From Cristatella mucedo (taxonomy: Eukaryota > Bryozoa > Phylactolaemata > Cristatellidae), in the NCBI GenBank assembly GCA_009760855.2, contig WPIO01000036.1, forward strand, positions 481,001-545,000: DNA of 64,000 bases, in the 5' to 3' direction. Below, one piece after another: positions 25,547-37,864 of the stretch (its first letter is position 1; each line of letters opens with the position of its first letter). Position numbers and translations under genes: made by a program. Under the pieces are notes generated by a model. The model ran no database searches, was not told the origin of the DNA, and saw nothing but the letters and a program-made list of their open reading frames with translations.

Positions 25547-26340
25547 CGTGCCATCACGGAAAGATTACCAGCAGTTCCAGAGTAACAATACCATCAGCAA
25601 AATATATCAAAGGCAGAATACAGGCAACAAAAGTTCAACCACTGTAAGTGGCTTAGAAACAACGACGAGATTCTTAGCGTGTCTGTATTGAGTTTCTTTC
25701 AATCCGCCCAAGAGCGCTGACAGATTAATCAACTCGAGAAAGTCAAATCGACATTAGCCCGGCGGACAATTCTAACACAAATTCGTTTAAGCCGCTACGA
25801 ACGAAGGCGTTGTACGCCAAGAAGTAGCCAGTGTCAATGAAAAAGCGTTGCGTAAAGCTTAGAAAAGCCAGCTACAGCGTGAAAGCCTCACACACGGAAT
25901 AGCGCACACAAGTGCACGGAAAGAAGCTGCGGGCCACAGGTCAGTAGTGCCGCTGGTTTTTCAACTGAACCACACCGCGCTCCGGTGAGCGAAGTAAGCG
26001 CGCGCGGCCGATAAAAACCGAATCTCACGGTACAGACGAATAGCTTAGCGAAACGGGTGCATCTTTGTATAAACCGTAATCATGCAAATTCGTTGCATTT
26101 GCGGCTAGTAGCAAGAAGCGCGTTTCCATTTTTTGGCGCGAACGGCCGGCGGCGCCATCACCAAAAGTGTACTCGTCTAAGCCTGGGACCATGTAGTCTT
26201 TACCGTCTCGTTTCACGAACCGCTACAAGCTTCGAGCATTGTCACAGGCTGAGTTGGAGTACACACGTGTCACTATGCTCACCTTCAGTGCCACAGCGAA
26301 CGATTAAAAGCTTTCGCGGCGGTCAGCCGGTCCCCGGTTA

Positions 26341-27203
26341 ATGCCGGCGTCGATTGCACGGAGCTCCGCTACCGCTATGCCAGCGCAAAATGCAACTCCT
26401 TACAGTCCTTCCAAGCTTACGCTGCACTGCAAATGTATTATAATGCACAAAAGTAACAAATACTTCGGTCTGCCCACAACAGTAAGCGGTAGACGGAGGG
26501 CAGGCTGACCCTGAACCGGACGTAAAAAGTAATGCTCGTGGTTCTTCGTGCCACCTAAAAGTAACTTTAAAGGCTCCGTAGTGCTGCAAATAGAGACAAT
26601 ATTTCACTATCATAATTCATTTGGTTCACATTGCGTTGAAACTTCAACGTAAAGAGATTGAGGCTAAGATGACCTGTGTGCTACGTTACCACAGTGCACA
26701 TCCGGCCGTAGCTAGGTATTGAGCCCAGCCGAAGTTGCTCCTTCTCGACTTCGGATTTGTGAAGCTTCCACTGATACCTGGTTTCCAGTTTTGCAATGGA
26801 CACTTGCGCGGAGGTCAATCTTGCTTTAAAAGAGGGTTTTTTCCTCATTGTAAGTAAAGTTCTAGCGAGCCGGCGTTTTAGTTCGGGTTCGCAAAGCGAT
26901 AGGAACAGCTATCAGGGAAGTGCCGCACAGCCTTAATCTGAGCAGCTAGCAGCAAAATACTGTGCAGCCTTGTTCTTAGCACCTGGCATACACTGTTGTG
27001 TATCCTTGACGACCGGACAGTGCGTGTAAGGGCCCTGGCGTGAAGATTTGGATGAAGAGTTTCAACTCATGTGCCAGATTCGCATAAAACAATGAAAACA
27101 TGAGTTTTTTTTCTCTGCTAATTTTCGCCGCAGCATAGCTCTATCGACGACCTCATGCATAGCCATTGCAGGGAGGCTCGGAGTCGTAGCGGCTTCTAGC
27201 TGA
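26341..27203 (+). CDS. Plus-strand cysteine-rich candidate, unit 4
   Basis: Segments 26406-26481, 26789-26849, 26980-27025 and from 27134. The frame is intact and carries the Ile variant. The pyrimidine tract before the last acceptor has a longer T run (27105-27112). Confidence 0.25.
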
Positions 27204-28322
27204 CCGGCGACGCACCTGACGAGGTAAGCAACTTAGACATTTACGAAGCCACACAGCTCCAAGCAAAACTACAAGTTCGCCGTAAGCTTTGAATGAATCA
27301 AGCAATAATGTGGGCAACTGAACGTTTCATATTGTAGCATAGTCTCCGGTGTATTTGCTGACTTCAATTGAAATGGTTGGCACCCTACGCCCAGGGAAAC
27401 TTTGTCAGTAGTTTTCCGTTCGTCCGCAAAGCGTGATCACTTCACCACGTTCTCAAATCTCGGCAGCCCACTAAGCCAATTCTGTGATGGTGTTGAACGG
27501 TACGATGGTACCTGCAAGTTCAACGTTTAATATCTAGTTTTCCAAAACATCTTATAAGATGAAGAAATCATCCCATTTTATGCGAAAGTTGAAATCCACA
27601 TACTCGTATTCCTCTGAAATGATGACCGAAGCTTCGAACTTAATTTCTCGGGATTTTGACTGGCACCTTCACCTGGAATATTCGGCCTAATCTAGCCTCC
27701 GACTGGAGAGCAGGATAGCTGCAGGTGTGACCAAGTGTGTCACGAATATTTGCTGCATCAATAGTGCGATTGCACTACCAGCTATCTAGCTACTGCCAGC
27801 TCAGCACGTTTCCCTGGGTGCTTTAAAACTAGGCTTACGATTGTAAAACGTATACCGTAAATTATGCTGCCACTGCTCCTGCTGTGAACATAACGTATTA
27901 AGACCAAAGACCTGTTCGTATACTAGCACTGACCGCAGCCGGCTTTTAAGCACAAGTTTAGAAAAGACCTCGATGAACAGGTCTCAAAAAAGCAGTCGTA
28001 GAAGCACAGCACCAAGCTGCCCCTTCAAAGCAACACATTCCAGCCAGATGCCACCGACAGCTCCGATTAAATCAATATAATGAAGTGTGATTGTAAACAA
28101 GAACATTGCTCGAAAGATTTTGGCTTATTTTATTCAGGCGTCATTTAGACTGATGTTCAGCTACTAATAACACGTAGATGCTTATTCCATAAAACATTTA
28201 TTTACAGATTCCACAGGACAATTAAAGAAGCATCTACAAGGTGTGACACACCCGCCAAGCATGGAACAATGTGATTCACAAATGCTTCAACAGCAGACAG
28301 CCGAGAAAATTTCACTTGGTCA

Positions 28323-29250
28323 TCACCGTCTGCGGACACAGGCAGCACTGTTCAATTCCAGGTATGAATTCGGCTCAGGAGTCACGCAAATCGGCATTCC
28401 ACCGAGAGCAGTAGTACACGTTCCCCAGACACGGTCCTGGAAAGAATTACAATGGATCGTGACCTTGATTTATACTAGAGCGTTCAAAGGCAGCCCTGCC
28501 GAAATATTTACTTGGTCCCTTACCGATTTTCTGTAACCGAAGGTGCATGGACGTGGCGACGAGCTCGTTGTACTATTCCCAGTCACCTGAAAGGCACGGA
28601 CGGATATCTAGCCTTGGATTGCCTAGGCATCACAGCATCACTCAACAGCCACAGTTTCCACCAACGCTCACCGTAATGGGACAATCTCGAGTAGAAACTA
28701 CGCTGAGCGTGTCCGTTCCATTGATTAGTCCTCGACAGATGGGGACAGCTTCGTTTAGTACGCCTTGGCAACTGCCGCTCACTGTTAGCTGTTTGCAAAG
28801 GAGCAATAAAGAGTTCAAGTGCGCCGATTCAAAAGCTATACGATATCAATTGAAGGGAGTTGCGCGCGTTGACAGCTATTCCACTAGGATTCTTACGTAA
28901 TTAGTTATCCAAAATGAGCAGCTCCTAGCGCTCCTTGCTTCTCGGCCGCCGCCATCATGGCCGCCGTCAGGTAAGCGATTCGTTTCGTGCTGACCCTGCA
29001 AATGCCACTGCACCAAATGAATGCTGCTTTTGCGAATACTGCCATCCGAGAGAATCAATTTGGCTACGGCGATTGTTAGAAAATACGCCCTTAATTTCCG
29101 AAAAGTGCGTGAAAAGGCACGAGCTAAGCACCGCAGCTGATGACTGCTTACCCCTTCTGAGATATCCAGCGGCAACGTCTGGCTCAAAGCCGCCCATAGT
29201 AGAAGCAACGAGACCACTCGTACATTCATCGGAGAAGCGGCCATCATCAT
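28323..29250 (-). CDS. Secreted cysteine-containing protein, array copy 5
   Basis: Exons complement 29152-29250, 28672-28788, 28524-28586 and 28323-28436. One extra ATG codon at the start of exon 1 (MMM instead of MM) gives 130 residues; otherwise identical to copy 1. The insertion is a three-base slippage next to the splice acceptor and should not harm the signal peptide. AATAAA is at 28197-28202 on the minus strand. Confidence 0.75.
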
Positions 29251-29519
29251 CTGTAATTAAAGTTCACTCCGTCTTACCGTACCATCAAGCAAATTAGCCT
29301 GTTGCCTCCTCAATTTCGACGCCTATGTCTAAAACCACCTTTCACCACTGTACATGTGTCCCACATTCAACAGTATGATGCAAAGGCTGAAGCACAGCGT
29401 CACAGCCAGAAAGCCACGCACGACGAGTCTTACGGTTTGCAAAATCAGCAGCGACAAGACAAGCGAAGGCCACGTAGTCTGCAAAGGTGAAGATGCAGCC
29501 AGCCTTTGTCGAACACCAA

Positions 29520-29525
29520 TTTATA
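29520..29525 (-). promoter_or_regulatory. TATA box of array gene copy 5
   Basis: Unchanged TATAAA on the minus strand, with the 5' UTR exon and donor conserved. Confidence 0.55.
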
Positions 29526-30571
29526 GCCGTTAGTATCCATGGAGGTTGAATGGGCCGTTACGCTTCTTGGACCTGTATGGATGCTGCAATGTGAGCTTAG
29601 CGCTAAGCTGCATATGCCGCACAGTAACAGCGCCGACGCGAGCAGGCGTCGAAGCACAAGCACAATAACTAGTTTTGACAGTGTTACAAAGGCCCTGTAG
29701 CGACAGTGGCTAGTGAAGTGCAATCCATGGTTACAAACGCAGCGCGCCTCGCGACGCTACGCCCCTCACAAGCACCGCTCACACCAGTCGTACTATAGAC
29801 TAGAAGCGATGTTGACGACGACCCATTCTTGTCGCACGAAACGATGGCATGCAGGCGGTAGCAGAGCGCCCACTGTAAGCAAGAGCGCAAACTCTTTGAT
29901 ATTGCAAACACATGTCATTCCATAAGACCAGTCTATCCCATGCAGCAGAGACGCGAGAGCACAGCACAAATCAAACATAACTGCTGCAAACCCGCTCAAA
30001 CGGTCAGAGAGATGGGGTTCTTTGTGACAAATGATGCTGATCTGCAGGCGCTAGACGTTTACAAACTCGCAAGAAGTACTGTCAAGTTCACACCTCAAAA
30101 GAAATGCTCACTGGTGCCCCTCGGTCTCAACCCAGGGGTAAGCTGGTCGCCCTTCACGACCCAGGTCATGACTTCGAGTCCTGGGACGTGACGACGAGCA
30201 CTCCTTCAATGCCCACAACAAGGTAGGATAGCTGTACAGGCTCTTCGGTCGATATGAAAACGAGGACGCTAATTCCGCCAACTATTTTCTTACTGAGTCG
30301 TCGATGCCACGCTAACACACGCAGGGACACCTATGCAACTTACGTATGCAATAAAGCTCGGTAGGAATCAACAGAGCTATAGACGAAATGTAAAATCCCC
30401 ATGTCAATAAAGGAAGAGCACTCTTTACCACGTCCTCAGAGAGAGGGCAACATCATCATAGAACCAGCTCCAGTATAACACTCTCACGGATAAAGCCTAA
30501 GCTTCAGCTAACCACTGTCCAACACGGAATTGTATGGCCTGAGTATTGATGTCTTTTACTTGTTTAGTTCG

Positions 30572-30869
30572 CTCGGACAACTTAATCTCTATTCAGGCGC
30601 TTCACACTTGCAACCGAGATTAGGCCCGCGACTTCGGTCGTCTAATACACTCGCCTTCACCTCGGTCGCTACAGGCGATTGCCTTATCCATGGGACGAAC
30701 TTTCGTGTCGCCATTAACCATGAACTATGGCACGTTGAGTGCATGCCGAGCTGGTTTGGTCCAGCGGTTAAGGTGCTCGGCCCGACCAAGGTCTGTCTGA
30801 GGTCGCACGCTCGAGCCCTGATGCATATGTGCATATATGCATATATTCAGTTCTCTTGGGGCGCTATAG
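30572..30869. repeat. Inverted pair of SINE-like elements, unit 5
   Basis: Same structure and length as unit 3. Confidence 0.75.
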
Positions 30870-32466
30870 AAAGGAAATATATATATAACAATTATAATCA
30901 CGAGCCGCTATCAATCTCAAACACTGCTAACCTCAAAGCACATCGGTATAGACATGTTTCACTGCTGCTTGCTTAGCTTAAATTAAGGCCGTTCTGCATC
31001 AGGCTTTTAATCAAAACCAACCGCCTCGAGCTCTAGGAGGTTTCGACACTCGACTTCGCCACCTCGTCTGGGTCCGACGTCAATAACTAACGTCGAGTTA
31101 CGGACGCCTTCTTCGCAGGCGTCCCTTTCGTTCGTTCATTCTTTATATTCCTAGAAAAAACTGATGCGGCTGTATAGCGTCTTCTGAAGCACAGGCTTTT
31201 CATGCGTTCGCATCATCAGCACATCACTTGGCTTAAGGTGGTCTGTCTTGACCTGCAGCTAGTTCTCAATTTATACCTGAAGAGAATTCAAATTAAAGCA
31301 TGTTTCGGAAACACAGCTGAAATAGCCGCAGACCTTCTGTGCAGCTGCACGTAAGACTGCCAATTCGATTTATTTCCATCGTTGCTGGCCTAGCCTCATC
31401 TAGGCAGTCTCGTTAGCACTAAAGTCACTCATTTGATCTACGCCTTATGTTAGTCATCCAACATACCTTCCTTGAGCTTGTACGCACAGACAGACTTGCA
31501 AGATCGACTGAACAGTATAGTTACTAAAATTCGAACATTTTAATGCCTACGCTATTACTATATGCTGCTGATTCAGCAGCGTTAGAATAGTTCTAACCGC
31601 ACGAACGTCAATGACATGCCTGCCCGAGCGAAGAATGTCACTGCGTTCACCAAGTGTCCAAGTTAGTGAAATCGTAGCCGAAAAAGCCGCACAGATGATA
31701 TATCAGCGAGAACAGCGGACTTACCACAGCAGGCACAACCTGCAGACGAGTTGTGAAAACGTGGAAACTCAGAACTCTTTGGACACAATCACCTTTTACT
31801 GGATCTCATCATCGATTGTCACCCATCAAACCAGCCGTGACCCGTGACGAGAGGCAGCCAGTCAGGCCGACTAGAGTTGAGCGCCAGTTGATAGATACTC
31901 TTTGTCAATTGCCTCGGGGCCCTTCAATTACAGTTTCATCAAGAAAGAGCACTTCGCACCACGATATGTAAATATTCAAAGTGAGCAGACATTTATTGCA
32001 ACTAGAAGAAATGCTCAGCCCTATTACTGCTTGCTGAATGTGCACTAGACTGGGAAAAGCAGTCAGCCTAAGGAGGCAGGATGGAAGCGGCTGCAGGAGC
32101 ATATAAGTACTCCATAAACTAGTCTCTGCACGCAACTAACTAGTAAATTGCCGAGACCTTGGGTCCGCCCCAACGACGGCCTTCCAAGAAGTACTAATAC
32201 GGATGAAGAGTGTTGCTACTCTCTAGCTCAACTCGTAGTTATACTCAGCTCATATCGATACCGGATTCAAAGGAGGCACGAAAAAGTAGACGCTGGCTGA
32301 TTGGACAGCCTCACTACTATCGCGGCCAAAGAGCCTCGGTGGCCATAAAAGTGACTTCTATACGGAATTAAATAAAATAAATCCTAGCTGATTTAACAGA
32401 ATCTTTTTTATAGCGACAGAAGTGCCTTCACGGCTGTCGCCACCGCTTGCAGTAGCGATAAGGAAT

Positions 32467-32542
32467 CGCCCACAGCAGGAATCGAACTCACGACCTCGGA
32501 ACAGAGGTCGTGAAAGCGACCGCCTTACCTAGCCTTACCTAG
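32467..32542 (-). repeat. tRNA-like SINE head with subrepeats, unit 5
   Basis: Same element; two ccttacctag repeats. Unit 6 has lost it. Confidence 0.6.
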
Positions 32543-33336
32543 CGTGCCATCACGGAAAGATTACCAGCAGTTCCAGAGTAACAATACCATCAGCAAAATA
32601 TATCAAAGGCAGAATACAGGCAACAAAAGTTCAACCACTGTAAGTGGCTTAGAAACAACGACGAGATTCTTAGCGTGTCTGTATTGAGTTTCTTTCAATC
32701 CGCCCAAGAGCGCTGACAGATTAATCAACTCGAGAAAGTCAAATCGACATTAGCCCGGCGGACAATTCTAACACAAATTCGTTTAAGCCGCTACGAACGA
32801 AGGCGTTGTACGCCAAGAAGTAGCCAGTGTCAATGAAAAAGCGTTGCGTAAAGCTTAGAAAAGCCAGCTACAGCGTGAAAGCCTCACACACGGAATAGCG
32901 CACACAAGTGCACGGAAAGAAGCTGCGGGCCACAGGTCAGTAGTGCCGCTGGTTTTTCAACTGAACCACACCGCGCTCCGGTGAGCGAAGTAAGCGCGGC
33001 CGAATAAAAACCGAATCTCACGGTACAGACGAATAGCTTAGCGAAACGGGTGCATCTTTGTATAAACCGTAATCATGCAAATTCGTTGCATTTGCGGCTA
33101 GTAGCAAGAAGCGCGTTTCCATTTTTTTTTGGCGCGAACGGCCGGCGGCGCCATCACCAAAAGTGTACTCGTCTAAGCCTGGGACCATGTAGTCTTTACC
33201 GTCTCGTTTCACGAACCGCTACAAGCTTCGAGCATTGTCACAGGCTGAGTTGGAGTACACACGTGTCACTATGCTCACCTTCAGTGCCACAGCGAACGAT
33301 TAAAAGCTTTCGCGGCGGTCAGCCGGTCCCCGGTTA

Positions 33337-34199
33337 ATGCCGGCGTCGATTGCACGGAGCTCCGCTACCGCTATGCCAGCGCAAAATGCAACTCCTTACA
33401 GTCCTTCCAAGCTTACGCTGCACTGCAAATGTATTATAATGCACAAAAGTAACAAATACTTCGGTCTGCCCACAACAGTAAGCGGTAGACGGAGGGCAGG
33501 CTGACCCTGAACCGGACGTAAAAAGTAATGCTCGTGGTTCTTCGTGCCACCTAAAAGTAACTTTAAAGGCTCCGTAGTGCTGCAAATAGAGACAATATTT
33601 CACTATCATAATTCATTTGGTTCACATTGCGTTGAAACTTCAACGTAAAGAGATTGAGGCTAAGATGACCTGTGTGCTACGTTACCACAGTGCACATCCG
33701 GCCGTAGCTAGGTATTGAGCCCAGCCGAAGTTGCTCCTTCTCGACTTCGGATTTGTGAAGCTTCCACTGATACCTGGTTTCCAGTTTTGCAATGGACACT
33801 TGCGCGGAGGTCAATCTTGCTTTAAAAGAGGGTTTTTTCCTCATTGTAAGTAAAGTTCTAGCGAGCCGGCGTTTTAGTTCGGGTTCGCAAAGCGATAGGA
33901 ACAGCTATCAGGGAAGTGCCGCACAGCCTTAATCTGAGCAGCTAGCAGCAAAATACTGTGCAGCCTTGTTCTTAGCACCTGGCATACACTGTTGTGTATC
34001 CTTGACGACCGGACAGTGCGTGTAAGGGCCCTGGCGTGAAGATTTGGATGAAGAGTTTCAACTCATGTGCCAGATTCGCATAAAACAATGAAAACATGAG
34101 GTTTTTCTCTGCTAAATTTTTCGCCGCAGCATAGCTCTATCGACGACCTCATGCATAGCCATTGCAGGGAGGCTCGGAGTCGTAGCGGCTTCTAGCTGA
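33337..34199 (+). CDS. Plus-strand cysteine-rich candidate, unit 5
   Basis: Segments 33402-33477, 33785-33845, 33976-34021 and from 34130. The frame is intact and carries the Ile variant. Two extra bases lie in the tract before the last acceptor. Unit 6 lacks this region. Confidence 0.25.
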
Positions 34200-35318
34200 C
34201 CGGCGACGCACCTGACGAGGTAAGCAACTTAGACATTTACGAAGCCACACAGCTCCAAGCAAAACTACAAGTTCGCCGTAAGCTTTGAATGAATCAAGCA
34301 ATAATGTGGGCAACTGAACGTTTCATATTGTAGCATAGTCTCCGGTGTATTTGCTGACTTCAATTGAAATGGTTGGCACCCTACGCCCAGGGAAACTTTG
34401 TCAGTAGTTTTCCGTTCGTCCGCAAAGCGTGATCACTTCACCACGTTCTCAAATCTCGGCAGCCCACTAAGCCAATTCTGTGATGGTGTTGAACGGTACG
34501 ATGGTACCTGCAAGTTCAACGTTTAATATCTAGTTTTCCAAAACATCTTATAAGATGAAGAAATCATCCCATTTTATGCGAAAGTTGAAATCCACATACT
34601 CGTATTCCTCTGAAATGATGACCGAAGCTTCGAACTTAATTTCTCGGGATTTTGACTGGCACCTTCACCTGGAATATTCGGCCTAATCTAGCCTCCGACT
34701 GGAGAGCAGGATAGCTGCAGGTGTGACCAAGTGTGTCACGAATATTTGCTGCATCAATAGTGCGATTGCACTACCAGCTATCTAGCTACTGCCAGCTCAG
34801 CACGTTTCCCTGGGTGCTTTAAAACTAGGCTTACGATTGTAAAACGTATACCGTAAATTATGCTGCCACTGCTCCTGCTGTGAACATAACGTATTAAGAC
34901 CAAAGACCTGTTCGTATACTAGCACTGACCGCAGCCGGCTTTTAAGCACAAGTTTAGAAAAGACCTCGATGAACAGGTCTCAAAAAAGCAGTCGTAGAAG
35001 CACAGCACCAAGCTGCCCCTTCAAAGCAACACATTCCAGCCAGATGCCACCGACAGCTCCGATTAAATCAATATAATGAAGTGTGATTGTAAACAAGAAC
35101 ATTGCTCGAAAGATTTTGGCTTATTTTATTCAGGCGTCATTTAGACTGATGTTCAGCTACTAATAACACGTAGATGCTTATTCCATAAAACATTTATTTA
35201 CAGATTCCACAGGACAATTAAAGAAGCATCTACAAGGTGTGACACACCCGCCAAGCATGGAACAATGTGATTCACAAATGCTTCAACAGCAGACAGCCGA
35301 GAAAATTTCACTTGGTCA

Positions 35319-36243
35319 TCACCGTCTGCGGACACAGGCAGCACTGTTCAATTCCAGGTATGAATTCGGCTCAGGAGTCACGCAAATCGGCATTCCACCG
35401 AGAGCAGTAGTACACGTTCCCCAGACACGGTCCTGGAAAGAATTACAATGGATCGTGACCTTGATTTATACTAGAGCGTTCAAAGGCAGCCCTGCCGAAA
35501 TATTTACTTGGTCCCTTACCGATTTTCTGTAACCGAAGGTGCATGGACGTGGCGACGAGCTCGTTGTACTATTCCCAGTCACCTGAAAGGCACGGACGGA
35601 TATCTAGCCTTGGATTGCCTAGGCATCACAGCATCACTCAACAGCCACAGTTTCCACCAACGCTCACCGTAATGGGACAATCTCGAGTAGAAACTACGCT
35701 GAGCGTGTCCGTTCCATTGATTAGTCCTCGACAGATGGGGACAGCTTCGTTTAGTACGCCTTGGCAACTGCCGCTCACTGTTAGCTGTTTGCAAAGGAGC
35801 AATAAAGAGTTCAAGTGCGCCGATTCAAAAGCTATACGATATCAATTGAAGGGAGTTGCGCGCGTTGACAGCTATTCCACTAGGATTCTTACGTAATTAG
35901 TTATCCAAAATGAGCAGCTCCTAGCGCTCCTTGCTTCTCGGCCGCCGCCATCATGGCCGCCGTCAGGTAAGCGATTCGTTTCGTGCTGACCCTGCAAATG
36001 CCACTGCACCAAATGAATGCTGCTTTTGCGAATACTGCCATCCGAGAGAATCAATTTGGCTACGGCGATTGTTAGAAAATACGCCCTTAATTTCCGAAAA
36101 GTGCGTGAAAAGGCACGAGCTAAGCACCGCAGCTGATGACTGCTTACCCCTTCTGAGATATCCAGCGGCAACGTCTGGCTCAAAGCCGCCCATAGTAGAA
36201 GCAACGAGACCACTCGTACATTCATCGGAGAAGCGGCCATCAT
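35319..36243 (-). CDS. Secreted cysteine-containing protein, array copy 6
   Basis: Exons complement 36148-36243, 35668-35784, 35520-35582 and 35319-35432. The protein is identical to copy 1. The truncation of this unit lies about 2.8 kb upstream of the gene's promoter, so the gene is complete. AATAAA is at 35193-35198 on the minus strand. Confidence 0.75.
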
Positions 36244-36512
36244 CTGTAATTAAAGTTCACTCCGTCTTACCGTACCATCAAGCAAATTAGCCTGTTGCCT
36301 CCTCAATTTCGACGCCTATGTCTAAAACCACCTTTCACCACTGTACATGTGTCCCACATTCAACAGTATGATGCAAAGGCTGAAGCACAGCGTCACAGCC
36401 AGAAAGCCACGCACGACGAGTCTTACGGTTTGCAAAATCAGCAGCGACAAGACAAGCGAAGGCCACGTAGTCTGCAAAGGTGAAGATGCAGCCAGCCTTT
36501 GTCGAACACCAA

Positions 36513-36518
36513 TTTATA
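36513..36518 (-). promoter_or_regulatory. TATA box of array gene copy 6
   Basis: Unchanged TATAAA on the minus strand, with the 5' UTR exon and donor conserved. Confidence 0.55.
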
Positions 36519-37566
36519 GCCGTTAGTATCCATGGAGGTTGAATGGGCCGTTACGCTTCTTGGACCTGTATGGATGCTGCAATGTGAGCTTAGCGCTAAG
36601 CTGCATATGCCGCACAGTAACAGCGCCGACGCGAGCAGGCGTCGAAGCACAAGCACAATAACTAGTTTTGACAGTGTTACAAAGGCCCTGTAGCGACAGT
36701 GGCTAGTGAAGTGCAATCCATGGTTACAAACGCAGCGCGCCTCGCGACGCTACGCCCCTCACAAGCACCGCTCACACCAGTCGTACTATAGACTAGAAGC
36801 GATGTTGACGACGACCCATTCTTGTCGCACGAAACGATGGCATGCAGGCGGTAGCAGAGCGCCCACTGTAAGCAAGAGCGCAAACTCTTTGATATTGCAA
36901 ACACATGTCATTCCATAAGACCAGTCTATCCCATGCAGCAGAGACGCGAGAGCACAGCACAAATCAAACATAACTGCTGCAAACCCGCTCAAACGGTCAG
37001 AGAGATGGGGTTCTTTGTGACAAATGATGCTGATCTGCAGGCGCTAGACGTTTACAAACTCGCAAGAAGTACTGTCAAGTTCACACCTCAAAAGAAATGC
37101 TCACTGGTGCCCCTCGGTCTCAACCCAGGGGTAAGCTGGTCGCCCTTCACGACCCAGGTCATGACTTCGAGTCCTGGGACGTGACGACGAGCACTCCTTC
37201 AATACCCACAACAAGGTAGGATAGCTGTACAGGCTCTTCGGTCGATATGAAAACGAGGACGCTAATTCCGCCAACTATTTTCTTGCTGAGTCGTCGATGC
37301 CACGCTAACACACGCAGGGACACCTATGCAACTTACGTATGCAATAAAGCTCGGTAGGAATCAACAGAGCTATAGACGAAATGTAAAATCCCCATGTCAA
37401 TAAAGGAAGAGCACTCTTTACCACGTCCTCAGAGAGAGAGGGCAACATCATCATAGAACCAGCTCCAGTATAACACTCTCACGGATAAAGCCTAAGCTTC
37501 AGCTAACCACTGTCCAACACGGAATTGTATGGCCTGAGTATTGATGTCTTTTACTTGTTTAGTTCG

Positions 37567-37864
37567 CTCGGACAACTTAATCTCTATTCAGGCGCTTCAC
37601 ACTCGCAACCGAGATTAGGCCCGCGACTTCGGTCGTCTAATACACTCGCCTTCACCTCGGTCGCTACAGGCGATTGCCTTATCCATGGGACGAACTTTCG
37701 TGTCGCCATTAACCATGAACTATGGCACGTTGAGTGCATGCCGAGCTGGTTTGGTCCAGCGGTTAAGGTGCTCGGCCCGACCAAGGTCTGTCTGAGGTCG
37801 CACGCTCGAGCCCTGATGCATATGTGCATATATGCATATATTCAGTTCTCTTGGGGCGCTATAG
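37567..37864. repeat. Inverted pair of SINE-like elements, unit 6
   Basis: Same structure; one substitution (cactcgc for cacttgc) near 37602. Confidence 0.75.

Larger units (their letters stand above)
20593..27505. repeat. Array unit 4
   Basis: Complete except for a ~92-base deletion at 25245, where aaat joins directly to tactcagctc. It has a six-base duplication (ccttatccttatcc) at 23772 and only two ccttacctag repeats, as in unit 5. Confidence 0.95.
27506..34501. repeat. Array unit 5
   Basis: Complete. It has a cluster of six substitutions within 33 bases at 31077-31107, unlike any other unit. Its signal-peptide exon has one extra ATG codon, and it has two ccttacctag repeats. Confidence 0.95.
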
